Source of the DNA: an uncultured Chloroflexota bacterium
GTDB lineage: Bacteria > Chloroflexota > Dehalococcoidia > SAR202 > UBA11138
DNA length: 11,995 nucleotides
Assembly (NCBI GenBank): GCA_913046025.1
Contig: CAJWRP010000023.1
Coordinates: forward strand, 1-11,995
Reading direction: 5' to 3'
Of this stretch, positions 1 to 7,385 are shown piece by piece. The notes under the pieces were generated by a model. The model had not been told where the DNA came from. It saw nothing but the letters and a program-made list of their open reading frames with translations, and searched no databases. A program made the position numbers and the translations under genes. Every line of letters begins with the position of its first letter. The stretch's first letter is position 1.

Positions 1-1
1 C

Positions 2-808
2 CGGCGCAAAAAGCTCGTCACGCAAATGGGCACACAGATTCACGCCGGGGACAATTACCGACGCGTCGTCGAGATGGTCCACGCCCTTCTTCCAGACGGC
101 GTTGTAATGTTCGCCGTGTACCGTGACGCCGCATCGCTGAACATTGAAGTTACCGCTGGCGAGCGAGAGACCACGACTCTGGCCTTCGGCAATCTGACAA
201 TTCCACAACTTATGCCGCACCCCGTGCCACATAAGATGCCTTACTTCAATCTCACCAGCCCGAATGGCCTCATAAAGTCCGAGGTAAAGACCGAGATTGA
301 GGACGGCGTACGTACTGTAAGAACCGCTGTTGGCACGGTTTCTGACATCGATGTTGATGCCGGAACATTCTCCCTGGTGCTCAAGGACGGTTCGGAGACC
401 ATCCAATACGAAATCGATACAGAGACTAAAGTCACGATCCAGCAGAGCGGCGAACTTTCCGGACTAAACACAGAGGATTTGACCACAGTTATTGACTACA
501 AGGACAACGACGGCCTTTGGAAGGTCAAGTCGGTATCACAAGGCGGGCACCGCGATTACACGGGTCTAAAACTCCACAAGCGGCTAAGAGGCTTCGGCGG
601 AATCTTTCCGGGGGCGGAGTATCGTTTCTTCGGAGACAGGACGGCGGAAGCTGAAGGTTTCCACGGATTCCGTTCGTTCGGATCTTCAAGCGAGTTCTTC
701 GAGAATCTGCCTGAAGACTTCATATACAGATTCGAAAGATTTCATCAGTCGCCTGAACAGCTTGAACCTGGAGATGAAGTCATAATAGAGGGTGCCAGCC
801 CTTCTTAA
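2..808 (+). CDS. Partial, apparently chimeric protein: Gfo/Idh/MocA fragment joined to PDZ/DUF5666-like tail
   Basis: The frame is open to the left edge, so the true start is outside the window; the first ATG is at 26. The first residues (KLVTQMGTQIHAGDNYRRVV) match the conserved stretch of Gfo/Idh/MocA NAD(P)-dependent oxidoreductases. From there the protein no longer follows that family. A short segment (PDGVVMFAVYRDAASLNIEV, about residues 23-42 counted from the ATG) resembles the last strands of an HtrA-type PDZ domain. Residues about 99-172 (starting GTVSDIDVDAGTFSLVLKDG) resemble a DUF5666-type beta domain, and an aromatic, acidic tail of about 85 residues follows with no recognised motif. 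No transmembrane segment is visible in the part present. The join may be a real deletion fusion or an assembly artefact. Function is unknown, and the product is unlikely to be an active oxidoreductase. No terminator is visible before the next promoter. Confidence 0.6.
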   Translation, partial: RRKKLVTQMGTQIHAGDNYRRVVEMVHALLPDGVVMFAVYRDAASLNIEVTAGERETTTLAFGNLTIPQLMPHPVPHKMPYFNLTSPNGLIKSEVKTEIEDGVRTVRTAVGTVSDIDVDAGTFSLVLKDGSETIQYEIDTETKVTIQQSGELSGLNTEDLTTVIDYKDNDGLWKVKSVSQGGHRDYTGLKLHKRLRGFGGIFPGAEYRFFGDRTAEAEGFHGFRSFGSSSEFFENLPEDFIYRFERFHQSPEQLEPGDEVIIEGASPS

Positions 809-814
809 TTAACC

Positions 815-841
815 TTGACACGTCAAATCCCTCGCGATAAT
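815..841 (+). promoter_or_regulatory. Sigma70-like promoter of the T-box/cimA transcript
   Basis: A perfect -35 hexamer TTGACA (815-820) is followed after 15 bases by GATAAT (836-841, five of six to TATAAT). A 17-base spacing would instead give the weaker TAATCT at 838-843. Transcription would start near 848-850, just ahead of Stem I of the T-box leader. The position between the left-edge gene and the leader is what a T-box-controlled operon needs. Confidence 0.6.
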
Positions 842-1133
842 CTTATAGGTAACCTTTAAAATAATCATGAAAAGGCTACGACGGAGACGAGTACCCGGGA
901 ACGCATGGCCTAGCGAGTCTGGTTTGGTGGAAGCAGACGCCTGAAACGCCCGGAGAAAATCCCTCCTGAGCCACGCCCCTAAAGAGCAAGCCTGAGGCAA
1001 ACGGGAAAGCTTGAGTAGGCGGCGGCGGACTGGCCCACCGTTATATGGGGCAAAGGTATGAATTCGTACTTTTTTCTCAAGTGCTCTGGCATCATGTAAT
1101 TCGACTTTGTGAACAGTACCTGGCCAGGGAATT

Positions 1134-1180
1134 AGGGTGGTGCCGCGGGTACTTTCTAAAGAAAGTTTATTCCCGTCCCT
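1134..1180 (+). promoter_or_regulatory. T-box antiterminator helix
   Basis: AGGG (1134-1137) pairs with CCCT (1177-1180). The seven-base bulge TGGTGCC (1138-1144) receives the tRNA acceptor end. GCGGG (1145-1149) pairs with CCCGT (1172-1176, one G-U pair). A small hairpin, ACTTTC-TAAA-GAAAGT (1151-1166), caps the structure. The 3' arm (1172-1180) is also the 5' arm of the terminator, so the two folds exclude each other. Confidence 0.9.
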
Positions 1181-1198
1181 TCAACAGGGGCGGGAATA
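1168..1198 (+). terminator. Intrinsic terminator of the T-box switch
   Basis: A 12-base-pair hairpin is formed by TATTCCCGTCCC (1168-1179) and GGGGCGGGAATA (1187-1198), with one G-U pair and a seven-base loop. It is followed by the U-rich stretch TTGTATTT. It should form when charged tRNA-Ile cannot stabilise the antiterminator, ending transcription about 80 bases before cimA. Confidence 0.85.
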
Positions 1199-1277
1199 TT
1201 GTATTTAGAGCGTGTCCAAATTTGAATGACCAGGGATTCAGTAATACAAGTCACAAGTAATTAGAGGAGCCAAGGAT

Positions 1278-2885
1278 ATGGTCCAGGTAGAGCTATACGA
1301 CACCACACTCAGGGACGGAGCGCAGTTCGAGGGCATATCCCTTTCCGTAGAGGACAAGCTGGCTATTACCGCCAAGCTCGACCAGTTAGGTGTTCACTAC
1401 ATTGAAGGCGGCTGGCCCGGGTCCAATCCTACTGACGCCGAGTTCTTCGAGCGGGCCAAAACCCTGAACCTGATTAACGCTACTTTGGCCGCTTTCGGTA
1501 GCACCCGCCGAGCAGACATCGATGCCAAGGACGACGGTAACCTCTTGGCTTTACTCGAAGCCGAGACGCCGGTTGTAACCCTGGTTGGCAAGACGTGGGA
1601 TCTGCACGTCACGCGAGTGCTTGAGACATCTCTAGAAGAAAACCTGGCTATGATCTCCGACTCGGTCGACTTCCTTCGGGCTCAAGGTCGCCGTGTTTTC
1701 TTCGACGCCGAGCACTTTTTTGATGGGTTTAAGGCCAATCCCGATTACGCAGTACAGGCTGTGAAGGCTGCTGCCAATGCCGGGGCAGAGTGCGTCATTC
1801 TCTGCGATACCAATGGCGGCGTGCTGCCTCATGAGATCGCCGACATTATGCGAAAGGTCAAGAGTGAGACCGATGTCGCGCTGGGAATTCACACCCACAA
1901 CGACGCCGATCTAGCAGTCGGCGGTGCCATCGTCGCGGTGCAAAACGGCGCGGTACAAATTCAAGGCACCATCAACGGCTACGGCGAGCGCTGTGGCAAT
2001 GCCAACCTCCTCTCCGTCATCGCCAACCTTAAGCTGAAAATGGGTATCGACTGCGTCACCGACGAGCAGTTGGCCACGTTAACTGAAGTGAGCCACTACG
2101 TAGCAGAGGTTGCGAATATGCCGCCAGTGGGCTCCCAGCCGTACGTTGGCGCCAGCGCTTTCGCGCACAAGGGTGGCTTGCATGCCGCCGCAGTAGCCAA
2201 GGTGGAGCACAGCTACCAACACGTTCCGCCGCAGAATTTGGGCAACGAAAAACGCGTGCTAATCTCGGAGCTTTCTGGACGCGGCAACATCCTGTGGAAG
2301 GTAGAAGAGTTGGGTCTGGACATCGACCTTTCCAAGTCCCAGGCCAGGGAGTTGCTTGAGCACATCAAGCTACAGGAGAGCAAGGGCTTCCAGTACGAGG
2401 ACGCGGAGGCGTCCTTTGAACTGCTTGTACGCAGGCTTATGCACGGATACACAGCGCCTTTCACTCTGGTGGACTTCGTCTCTATGGTGGAGAAGCGCGA
2501 GGGCAACGGTCACCCAGCCGACATCAGCTCTCAGGTAATGTTGAAGGTGCGGGTCGCCGATGAGATCATGCACACCGCAGCAGATGGCAACGGACCAGTC
2601 AACTCTTTGGACAACGCGCTGAGAAAAGCTCTGCTACAGTTTTACCCAAGCCTGGAGATGGTGCGACTTGTGGATTACAAGGTCAGAGTCGTAGACCAGG
2701 GCAGCAGTACAGGGGCAATTGTTCGTGTGCTCATTGAGTCAACAGACGGGCGGAAGACCTGGAATACGGTTGGCTCGTCCGAGAACGTCATAGAGGCCAG
2801 TTGGATGGCGCTGGCAGATAGCATGGAGTACTGGCTGGTGCGAGAGAGGTCTTCCAGCGGAACGCATGTTAGTGCCGCTTCTTAA
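1278..2885 (+). CDS. cimA: (R)-citramalate synthase, TIGR00977 type
   Basis: This cytosolic enzyme condenses acetyl-CoA with pyruvate to (R)-citramalate, the entry to the threonine-independent route to isoleucine. The TIM-barrel of the HMGL-like / 2-isopropylmalate synthase family spans about residues 1-280. It shows the metal and catalytic signatures DTTLRDG (8-14), EGGWPGSNP (43-51), HTHND (205-209, the His-x-His metal ligands) and NGYGERCGNAN (233-243). FAHKGGLHAAAV (295-306) belongs to the linker region. The C-terminal LeuA-type regulatory domain is about residues 410-525. At 535 residues it has the usual length of the CimA subgroup. The ATG has a good ribosome site, AGAGGAG (1263-1269), 8 bases ahead. 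The isoleucine-type T-box in front agrees with citramalate synthase rather than 2-isopropylmalate or homocitrate synthase. No other isoleucine gene follows directly, so it appears to be a single-gene unit. Confidence 0.95.
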   Translation: MVQVELYDTTLRDGAQFEGISLSVEDKLAITAKLDQLGVHYIEGGWPGSNPTDAEFFERAKTLNLINATLAAFGSTRRADIDAKDDGNLLALLEAETPVVTLVGKTWDLHVTRVLETSLEENLAMISDSVDFLRAQGRRVFFDAEHFFDGFKANPDYAVQAVKAAANAGAECVILCDTNGGVLPHEIADIMRKVKSETDVALGIHTHNDADLAVGGAIVAVQNGAVQIQGTINGYGERCGNANLLSVIANLKLKMGIDCVTDEQLATLTEVSHYVAEVANMPPVGSQPYVGASAFAHKGGLHAAAVAKVEHSYQHVPPQNLGNEKRVLISELSGRGNILWKVEELGLDIDLSKSQARELLEHIKLQESKGFQYEDAEASFELLVRRLMHGYTAPFTLVDFVSMVEKREGNGHPADISSQVMLKVRVADEIMHTAADGNGPVNSLDNALRKALLQFYPSLEMVRLVDYKVRVVDQGSSTGAIVRVLIESTDGRKTWNTVGSSENVIEASWMALADSMEYWLVRERSSSGTHVSAAS

Positions 2886-2912
2886 AATCTATTCCTTACC
2901 AATTTTATCCTG

Positions 2913-2918
2913 TATAAT
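2913..2918 (+). promoter_or_regulatory. -10 element for the speD-speE operon
   Basis: A perfect TATAAT lies 45 bases before the speD start, with a TG directly in front. No good -35 is seen: TATTCC at 17 bases or TTCCTT at 15 bases upstream are both poor. Transcription would start near 2925. The element separates the polyamine genes from cimA. Confidence 0.5.
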
Positions 2919-2963
2919 ACCCGTTCGTGTGGCTACACAGATATTAACTCGGAGGGCCGGTGC

Positions 2964-3347
2964 TTGGATGCAAGGTTCACGTCGTTAGGTACCCATCTAC
3001 TGTTGGAATTGAAGGATTGCAATCCTGAAATTTTGGATGACATGGAGTTCATCAGACAATCGTTGATAGGGGCTGCCGTTGAGGCGGGGGCAACCATCGT
3101 CGGTGAAACCTTTCACAAATTTTCGCCTGTCGGTGTAACAGGTGTCGTCGCCATCGCTGAATCCCACCTCTGCATCCACACGTGGCCTGAATATTCATAC
3201 GCCGCCGCCGACATATTTACCTGTGGCGAGGGCTTCAAGCCTTACGATGCTGCAAACCTAATTGTGGAACGCCTCCAATGCAAAGACCCAACCGTAACTG
3301 AGGTGCAGCGCGGCGTCATCCCTCAGACTGCATCAGCACCTATCTAA
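2964..3347 (+). CDS. speD: S-adenosylmethionine decarboxylase proenzyme
   Basis: The enzyme decarboxylates S-adenosylmethionine to give the aminopropyl donor for polyamine synthesis, using a pyruvoyl group made by self-cleavage. The conserved processing site is ESHLCIHTWPE. Cleavage is expected between Glu66 and Ser67, with Ser67 becoming the pyruvoyl group. His72 and Cys87 (in DIFTCGE) match the processing and proton-donor residues of the small bacterial/archaeal class typified by Thermotoga SpeD. Length, 127 residues, is normal for that class. The start is a TTG: it lies 7 bases after GGAGGG (2951-2956), and the nearby ATG at 2968 is out of frame. The speE-like gene begins 20 bases downstream, so the two form an operon, and SpeD supplies the substrate of the downstream enzyme. 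Confidence 0.95.
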   Translation: MDARFTSLGTHLLLELKDCNPEILDDMEFIRQSLIGAAVEAGATIVGETFHKFSPVGVTGVVAIAESHLCIHTWPEYSYAAADIFTCGEGFKPYDAANLIVERLQCKDPTVTEVQRGVIPQTASAPI

Positions 3348-3367
3348 CCCATTAATTAGGCTTTGAA

Positions 3368-4300
3368 ATGGACAATCCACCGGACGGCAACTGGCACTTC
3401 GAGTTGATAACCCCTGACCTACTGCAAGCCGAGAACATCGATAGAGTGCTCTACGACGGGCAGACGGCATTCCAGCACGTGCGCATTCAAGACGGGGCCT
3501 GTTTCGGCAGAAGCCTGGTTCTGGACGACAAGACCCAGTCCACAGAAGTCGACGAGTTCGTGTACCACGAGGCGCTGGTGCAGCCGTGCATGATCGCTCA
3601 TCCCAATCCCAAAGTAGTGTTCGTGGCGGGCGGCGGAGAGGGCGCTACCATCCGCGAGGTGCTACGGCACAAGTCGGTGGAAAAGGTCGTCATGGTGGAC
3701 ATCGACAAGGAGGTCGTCGACCTCTGCAAGCAGTACCTGACGAAACATCACCAGGGGGCCTTCGACGACCCTCGGCTGGAGCTGATTCACGACGACGCGC
3801 TGAAGTACCTGGAGGAGACCTCCGATCGTTTCGATGTAGCCATCATCGATGTGCCTGACCCATTAGAGGCAGGCCCCGCTTACATGATCTTCACGCAGGA
3901 ATTCTACAGGCTGTTGCAGAGCCGCATGACCGAGCAGGGTCTCATGGTGGCGCAGTCAGGACACACTGGCCCGGCGCTTACAGAGCAGTGCTTCTCAGCC
4001 GTGGCCAACACCGTGGGCAGCATCTTCCAGGCCGCATACCTGTGCGAGGCCTTTGTGCCAGCTTTCGGGTCTACGTGGGGGTTTGTGGTAGGGTCTCGAG
4101 GGCCAGACCCATCGCAGATGTCCGTGGATGAAGTCGACCGACTCATCGCCGAGCGCATTTCCGTGGACAAAAACGGGGAGCTACGCTTCTACGACGGCAT
4201 CACGCAGCAGGGCATGTTCTCTGTGCCAAAATACCTGCGCCAGGCCATCGCCGCCGAGGACCGCATCATCACCAAGGACAACCCGCTGTTTGTAGAATAG
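3368..4300 (+). CDS. speE: Polyamine aminopropyltransferase (spermidine/thermospermine synthase family)
   Basis: The enzyme moves the aminopropyl group of decarboxylated S-adenosylmethionine to an amine acceptor. An N-terminal beta domain (about 1-75) is followed by the Rossmann-like domain. Visible motifs are GGGEG (88-92, nucleotide site), VDIDKEV (110-116, ribose-binding acid), HDDALKYL (141-148) and DVPDP (161-165, containing the acidic residues of the catalytic loop). The loop continues as LEAGPAYMIFTQEFY. This resembles thermospermine synthase/ACL5 and aminopropylagmatine synthase (D-x-x-DP-x-E-x-GP...LYT-x-x-FY) more than classical spermidine synthase, where the shorter DP-x-GP form is usual. 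The product could therefore be thermospermine or aminopropylagmatine instead of spermidine. At 310 residues it is of normal length. The ribosome site is weak, and coupling to speD 20 bases upstream is likely. The downstream neighbour is convergent, with 15 bases between the ends and no visible terminator. Confidence 0.88.
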   Translation: MDNPPDGNWHFELITPDLLQAENIDRVLYDGQTAFQHVRIQDGACFGRSLVLDDKTQSTEVDEFVYHEALVQPCMIAHPNPKVVFVAGGGEGATIREVLRHKSVEKVVMVDIDKEVVDLCKQYLTKHHQGAFDDPRLELIHDDALKYLEETSDRFDVAIIDVPDPLEAGPAYMIFTQEFYRLLQSRMTEQGLMVAQSGHTGPALTEQCFSAVANTVGSIFQAAYLCEAFVPAFGSTWGFVVGSRGPDPSQMSVDEVDRLIAERISVDKNGELRFYDGITQQGMFSVPKYLRQAIAAEDRIITKDNPLFVE

Positions 4301-4315
4301 AGGTTTCTCGGCGAC

Positions 4316-4729
4316 CTATTGCCAATACCCTAGCGGCGCCCCAATAACTGCGAACATTATCACGGGATATCCCGCATTCATTAGGTACAACTTCAGCGAG
4401 CGTTTCTCGAAGGCAGACATGGAGCCAAGGGTCGTGCCTACGAATCCGACACCCGCAATTACGCCCAGCGTCAGACCATCTATGCCCTTCGCCCCGGTTG
4501 CCTCAATAAAAGTTGCCAGGGTCAACGCAATTATCATCGAAGCGATAACCGCGATGACTTAGCCGCGGACCATCCCAGCCCGGTCTGCGCTTAACTCCTC
4601 CTTATGGAGCCCAACTTCCGCCATCCAAGGATTCGCTAGAATGCCATACCAGGCCGCGCCTCCGACCATGTTGATAAGAACCGCCACCACCACTGCCAGG
4701 TAATTAATGTTGCTCAGTTCCAGTTCCAT
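4316..4729 (-). pseudogene. DUF1761-like small membrane protein, interrupted by an in-frame TAA
   Basis: Reading from the ATG at 4729 gives a start typical of DUF1761 proteins (NINYLAVVVAVLINMVGGAA, then WYG). It continues in the same frame to a stop at 4316-4318, 137 codons in all. Codon 57 is TAA (4559-4561 on the plus strand), just after GMVRG and before VIAVIASMIIAL, where the family normally continues a membrane helix. The downstream half (FEKRSLKLYLMNAGYPVIMF) is well conserved. Four hydrophobic helices would be expected in the whole protein; function is unknown. A good ribosome site (AAGGAG, 9 bases before the ATG) remains. One base change, most simply from a TAT or TAC tyrosine codon, explains the damage. 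It may be recent decay or a sequencing error. A separate 73-codon product from an internal ATG is less likely. Confidence 0.75.
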
Positions 4730-4979
4730 GAGGCCACGCTCCTTCGCAATAGGTCAACGTACATGCTTTTCTTTCTACGGTTTCATGCTGTTTTAAGATA
4801 ACTCAGGCTTTATTATTGTGACTTGCCCATGTCAAATAGCATTATTCCCACTAGCTTTCGAGTCAGCCCTCTAGATGGGTTGCCTATCGCAATGTGAATC
4901 CCACTGCGCCAATTCATTTTTTTCTGTCCACACATGTGCACAATTCGCTCCACAGCAACCCATGCGAACATGCCCCAGA
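4730..4979. other. Intergenic region between divergent DUF1761-like gene and pcrA
   Basis: About 250 bases with no convincing gene on either strand. Open frames here are extensions of antisense frames from pcrA. It must hold the start signals of the minus-strand gene, but no clear promoter is seen for that gene. The CACATGTG palindrome near 4932 is short and has no recognised role. Confidence 0.4.
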
Positions 4980-4988
4980 TGCTATAAT
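4980..4988 (+). promoter_or_regulatory. Extended -10 promoter of pcrA
   Basis: TGCTATAAT is a perfect extended -10 element (TG at 4980-4981, TATAAT at 4983-4988). No -35 resemblance is seen at the expected distance, which is normal for extended -10 promoters. Transcription would start about 4994-4996, only about 10-12 bases before the ATG at 5006, so the message would begin close to its own AGGAG (4996-5000). Confidence 0.6.
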
Positions 4989-5005
4989 CTGCGTTAGGAG
5001 AACAT

Positions 5006-7330
5006 ATGGTCAATTCCTCACAAACAGCCCAGCGAATCCTCGAAGGGCTTAACGATAAACAGCGCGAGGCCGTCGAGACGATCGAAGGCCCTCTGCTCAT
5101 TCTGGCAGGTCCCGGCAGCGGCAAGACCCGCGTCATAACCCAACGCATCGCTTACATGATTCGCGTGGTCGGCGTGTCCCCGTACCGCATTGGAGCAGTC
5201 ACCTTCACCAACAAGGCCGCAAGAGAAATGCGGGCCAGACTCACGCCTCTGCTTGGTCCGGCGGCGGAGCATGTTACCGCCAAGACCTTTCACACCTTCT
5301 GCGCGCTGGTGCTTCGGCAGGACGGCGAGGCCATCGGCGTCAAGCGAGAGTTTGCCATCTACGACGACTCGGACCAGATGTCGCTTATGAAGCGTGTGAT
5401 GAAAGAGTTGGAGCTGGACCCGAAGAAGTTTGCCACCAGAGCAATACTCTCAGGGATCTCCAACGCCAAGAGCCAGCTACTAACCTCTGAGGGGCTGGCA
5501 TACCGATCGGCCAGCTACTTCGACGAGATCATTGTGCGGGCATACGAGCACTACGAAGGAATTCTGCAGCAGAGCTCCGCCCTGGATTTCGACGACCTGC
5601 TATTGAAGACTTACCAGCTCTTCGACAAGGTCCCAGAGGTGGCCAAAAAGTACCAGGAGCGCTACGTCCACTTCATGGTTGACGAGTTCCAGGACACCAA
5701 CATCGTCCAGTACGCCATCGCCAAGCAGGTGGCCTTCTCCTACTCCAACATCTGTGTTGTGGGCGACCCCGACCAGTCAATCTACACGTGGCGCAACGCG
5801 GACATCCGCAACATCCTCAGTTTTCAGGACGACTACCCGAATGCCAAGATCATCGCGCTGGAGGAGAACTACCGCTCCACGCAGACTATTCTCGACGCCG
5901 CCAAGAGCCTCATTGCCGCCAACACGCAGCGGGTCGACAAGGACCTGTGGACTCAGAACGGCGCTGGCGTGCCCATAGTGGTCAGCGAGGGCTACAACGA
6001 GGGCGAAGAGGCCCAGTTTGTCGTCAAGGAAGTCCAGTCGCTGACCAGAGGTAAGAACGCTCGATACAAGCTTGGGGACATCGCCGTCATGTACCGCGTG
6101 AACGCGCAGTCCCGTGCCCTGGAGGAATCGTGCATGCGATACGGCATGGCCTACCAGGTTGTGGGCGGCACGAAGTTCTACCAGCGACAGGAGATCAAGG
6201 ACGTCACTGCCTACCTCCGGCTGGCCATTAACCCAGACGATGATGTGAGCCTGATGCGCGTCATAAACACGCCCACCAGAGGCATAGGACAGCGCACCCT
6301 CGATGAGCTGACTCGACTTGCTCGCGGCGCCAACATGTCTATGTTCGCGGCCATTAGCTCTTTATCCGCAGGGGCCACCGACGCCGCCAAAGAATCCGAC
6401 ACAGGCGATGAGCTAAACAACCCCTTCCCTGCCCGTGCATTGCGCGCGCTGACCGACTTCCACGACCTGATAAAGGGACTGCAGGCAGACAAAGAGGAGT
6501 CGGACATTCTGGACCTGATTGACAGCGTCCTGGACCGCACCGGCTACCAGACTTACCTGTTAGACCAGTCTGAGCGCGGCGAAGAGCGGCTGGACAACGT
6601 ACAGGAGTTCAAGTCCACGGCTCGAGATTTCCTGGTGCTAGGACGCGAGGAAGCGCTAACCGCTTTTCTTGAGAGCGTCAGCCTGGTTGCCGACGTGGAC
6701 AGCATGGAGGAAAGGGCAGAGGCCATAACCCTGATTACGCTGCATCAAGCCAAGGGGCTGGAGTTCCCGGTTGTCTTCATGGTCGGCATGGAGGAGGGCC
6801 TCTTGCCCCACATGCGCTCCATGGATGACCCCATACAGTTGGAGGAGGAGCGCCGCCTGTGCTACGTGGGCATTACGCGGGCCAAAGAACGGCTGTACCT
6901 GTGCCGCGCCTTCCGACGTGGCTTCCGGGGTGGCTCCGAGCCCAGCATACCCTCGCGCTTCCTGATGGACATTCCGCCCAAGCTAATTACGTCTCCTGTG
7001 CAGAATCAGCCCAAGACCAAGACGATCAAGTCGGCGGCCTGGACTCCAGGCGCACGCCGCACCCGCCAGTCCGAGGTTGGCTCCAACGGCAGCGCTGGCT
7101 CGTCGCCCAAGATTGGCAAGCCCGTCAAGCAGCGAAAGGCCGAGGCTGCCGGGCCTATGGCACATTTTTCCGTAGGGGACAAGGTCAAGCACGGCAAGTT
7201 CGGCGACGGCATCGTCATGGAGTGCAAGCCTTCCCACGAGGACTTCGAGGTGACGGTTGCCTTCAAAGACAGCGACGCCGGTGTCAAGCGCCTCATGCTC
7301 AGCTTTGCAAGGCTGGAAAAGGTTGGGTAG
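5006..7330 (+). CDS. pcrA: ATP-dependent 3'-5' DNA helicase, UvrD/PcrA family
   Basis: This superfamily 1A helicase acts in repair and in clearing proteins from DNA, moving 3' to 5' with ATP. Helicase motifs occur in order: the Q-motif region LNDKQREAV (15-23), Walker A GPGSGKT (35-41), motif Ia FTNKAAREM, motif II DEFQDTN (226-232), motif III GDPDQSIYTWR (253-263), motif IV ENYRST (287-292), motif V TLHQAKGLEFP (578-588) and motif VI YVGITRAKER. A polar linker (about 660-715) leads to a C-terminal Tudor-like domain (about 718-774, FSVGDKVKHGKFGDGIV). In UvrD/PcrA proteins this domain contacts RNA polymerase, pointing to a role in transcription-coupled repair. At 774 residues it is slightly longer than PcrA of Firmicutes. 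AGGAG lies 5 bases ahead of the ATG. All motifs look intact. The choice between the names uvrD and pcrA is conventional. Confidence 0.96.
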   Translation: MVNSSQTAQRILEGLNDKQREAVETIEGPLLILAGPGSGKTRVITQRIAYMIRVVGVSPYRIGAVTFTNKAAREMRARLTPLLGPAAEHVTAKTFHTFCALVLRQDGEAIGVKREFAIYDDSDQMSLMKRVMKELELDPKKFATRAILSGISNAKSQLLTSEGLAYRSASYFDEIIVRAYEHYEGILQQSSALDFDDLLLKTYQLFDKVPEVAKKYQERYVHFMVDEFQDTNIVQYAIAKQVAFSYSNICVVGDPDQSIYTWRNADIRNILSFQDDYPNAKIIALEENYRSTQTILDAAKSLIAANTQRVDKDLWTQNGAGVPIVVSEGYNEGEEAQFVVKEVQSLTRGKNARYKLGDIAVMYRVNAQSRALEESCMRYGMAYQVVGGTKFYQRQEIKDVTAYLRLAINPDDDVSLMRVINTPTRGIGQRTLDELTRLARGANMSMFAAISSLSAGATDAAKESDTGDELNNPFPARALRALTDFHDLIKGLQADKEESDILDLIDSVLDRTGYQTYLLDQSERGEERLDNVQEFKSTARDFLVLGREEALTAFLESVSLVADVDSMEERAEAITLITLHQAKGLEFPVVFMVGMEEGLLPHMRSMDDPIQLEEERRLCYVGITRAKERLYLCRAFRRGFRGGSEPSIPSRFLMDIPPKLITSPVQNQPKTKTIKSAAWTPGARRTRQSEVGSNGSAGSSPKIGKPVKQRKAEAAGPMAHFSVGDKVKHGKFGDGIVMECKPSHEDFEVTVAFKDSDAGVKRLMLSFARLEKVG

Positions 7331-7385
7331 CCTCTAGAACAGACGGCATTGTGTTTGTAAACGCCATAGCGGGGTGTAAATTTTG

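Larger units (their letters stand above)
868..1198 (+). promoter_or_regulatory. T-box riboswitch leader, isoleucine (AUC) specifier, transcriptional type
   Basis: This untranslated leader should bind uncharged tRNA-Ile and let transcription continue into cimA when isoleucine is short. Stem I is well formed. GGCT (874-877) pairs with AGCC (969-972), GGAG (883-886) with CTCC (963-966), CCGG (895-898) with CCGG (950-953), and GTCTG (917-921) with CAGAC (934-938). The distal bulge ends in AGCGA (912-916) and the terminal loop carries GGTG (926-929), both typical of Stem I. The specifier loop reads AGAAA-ATC-C (954-962), placing the codon AUC at 959-961, in the same register as the glyQS specifier. 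The T-box sequence AGGGTGGTGCCGCGG lies at 1134-1148; it departs from the usual consensus by one G for A. Its UGGU bulge (1138-1141) would pair with ACCA, matching an A discriminator base. An ATG-started 71-codon frame over this region is not a gene. Confidence 0.93.

Noticed and set aside
1057..1078. Small hairpin GTATGAATTCGTAC followed by TTTTTT, looking like a second terminator in the leader
   Set aside because: The stem has only about six pairs with almost no loop. It is better seen as part of the stem region between Stem I and the T-box.
1045..1260. ATG-initiated 71-codon frame before cimA
   Set aside because: It lies over the T-box, antiterminator and terminator. Its codons follow RNA structure, not a protein family, and it has no ribosome site.
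2356..2538. Out-of-frame ATG frame within cimA
   Set aside because: It is a shadow of the cimA frame, which is continuous and conserved through this stretch.
4813..5148. 111-codon minus-strand frame over the pcrA start
   Set aside because: It is mostly antisense to the Walker A region of pcrA, and the rest crosses the pcrA promoter. No family resemblance or ribosome site.
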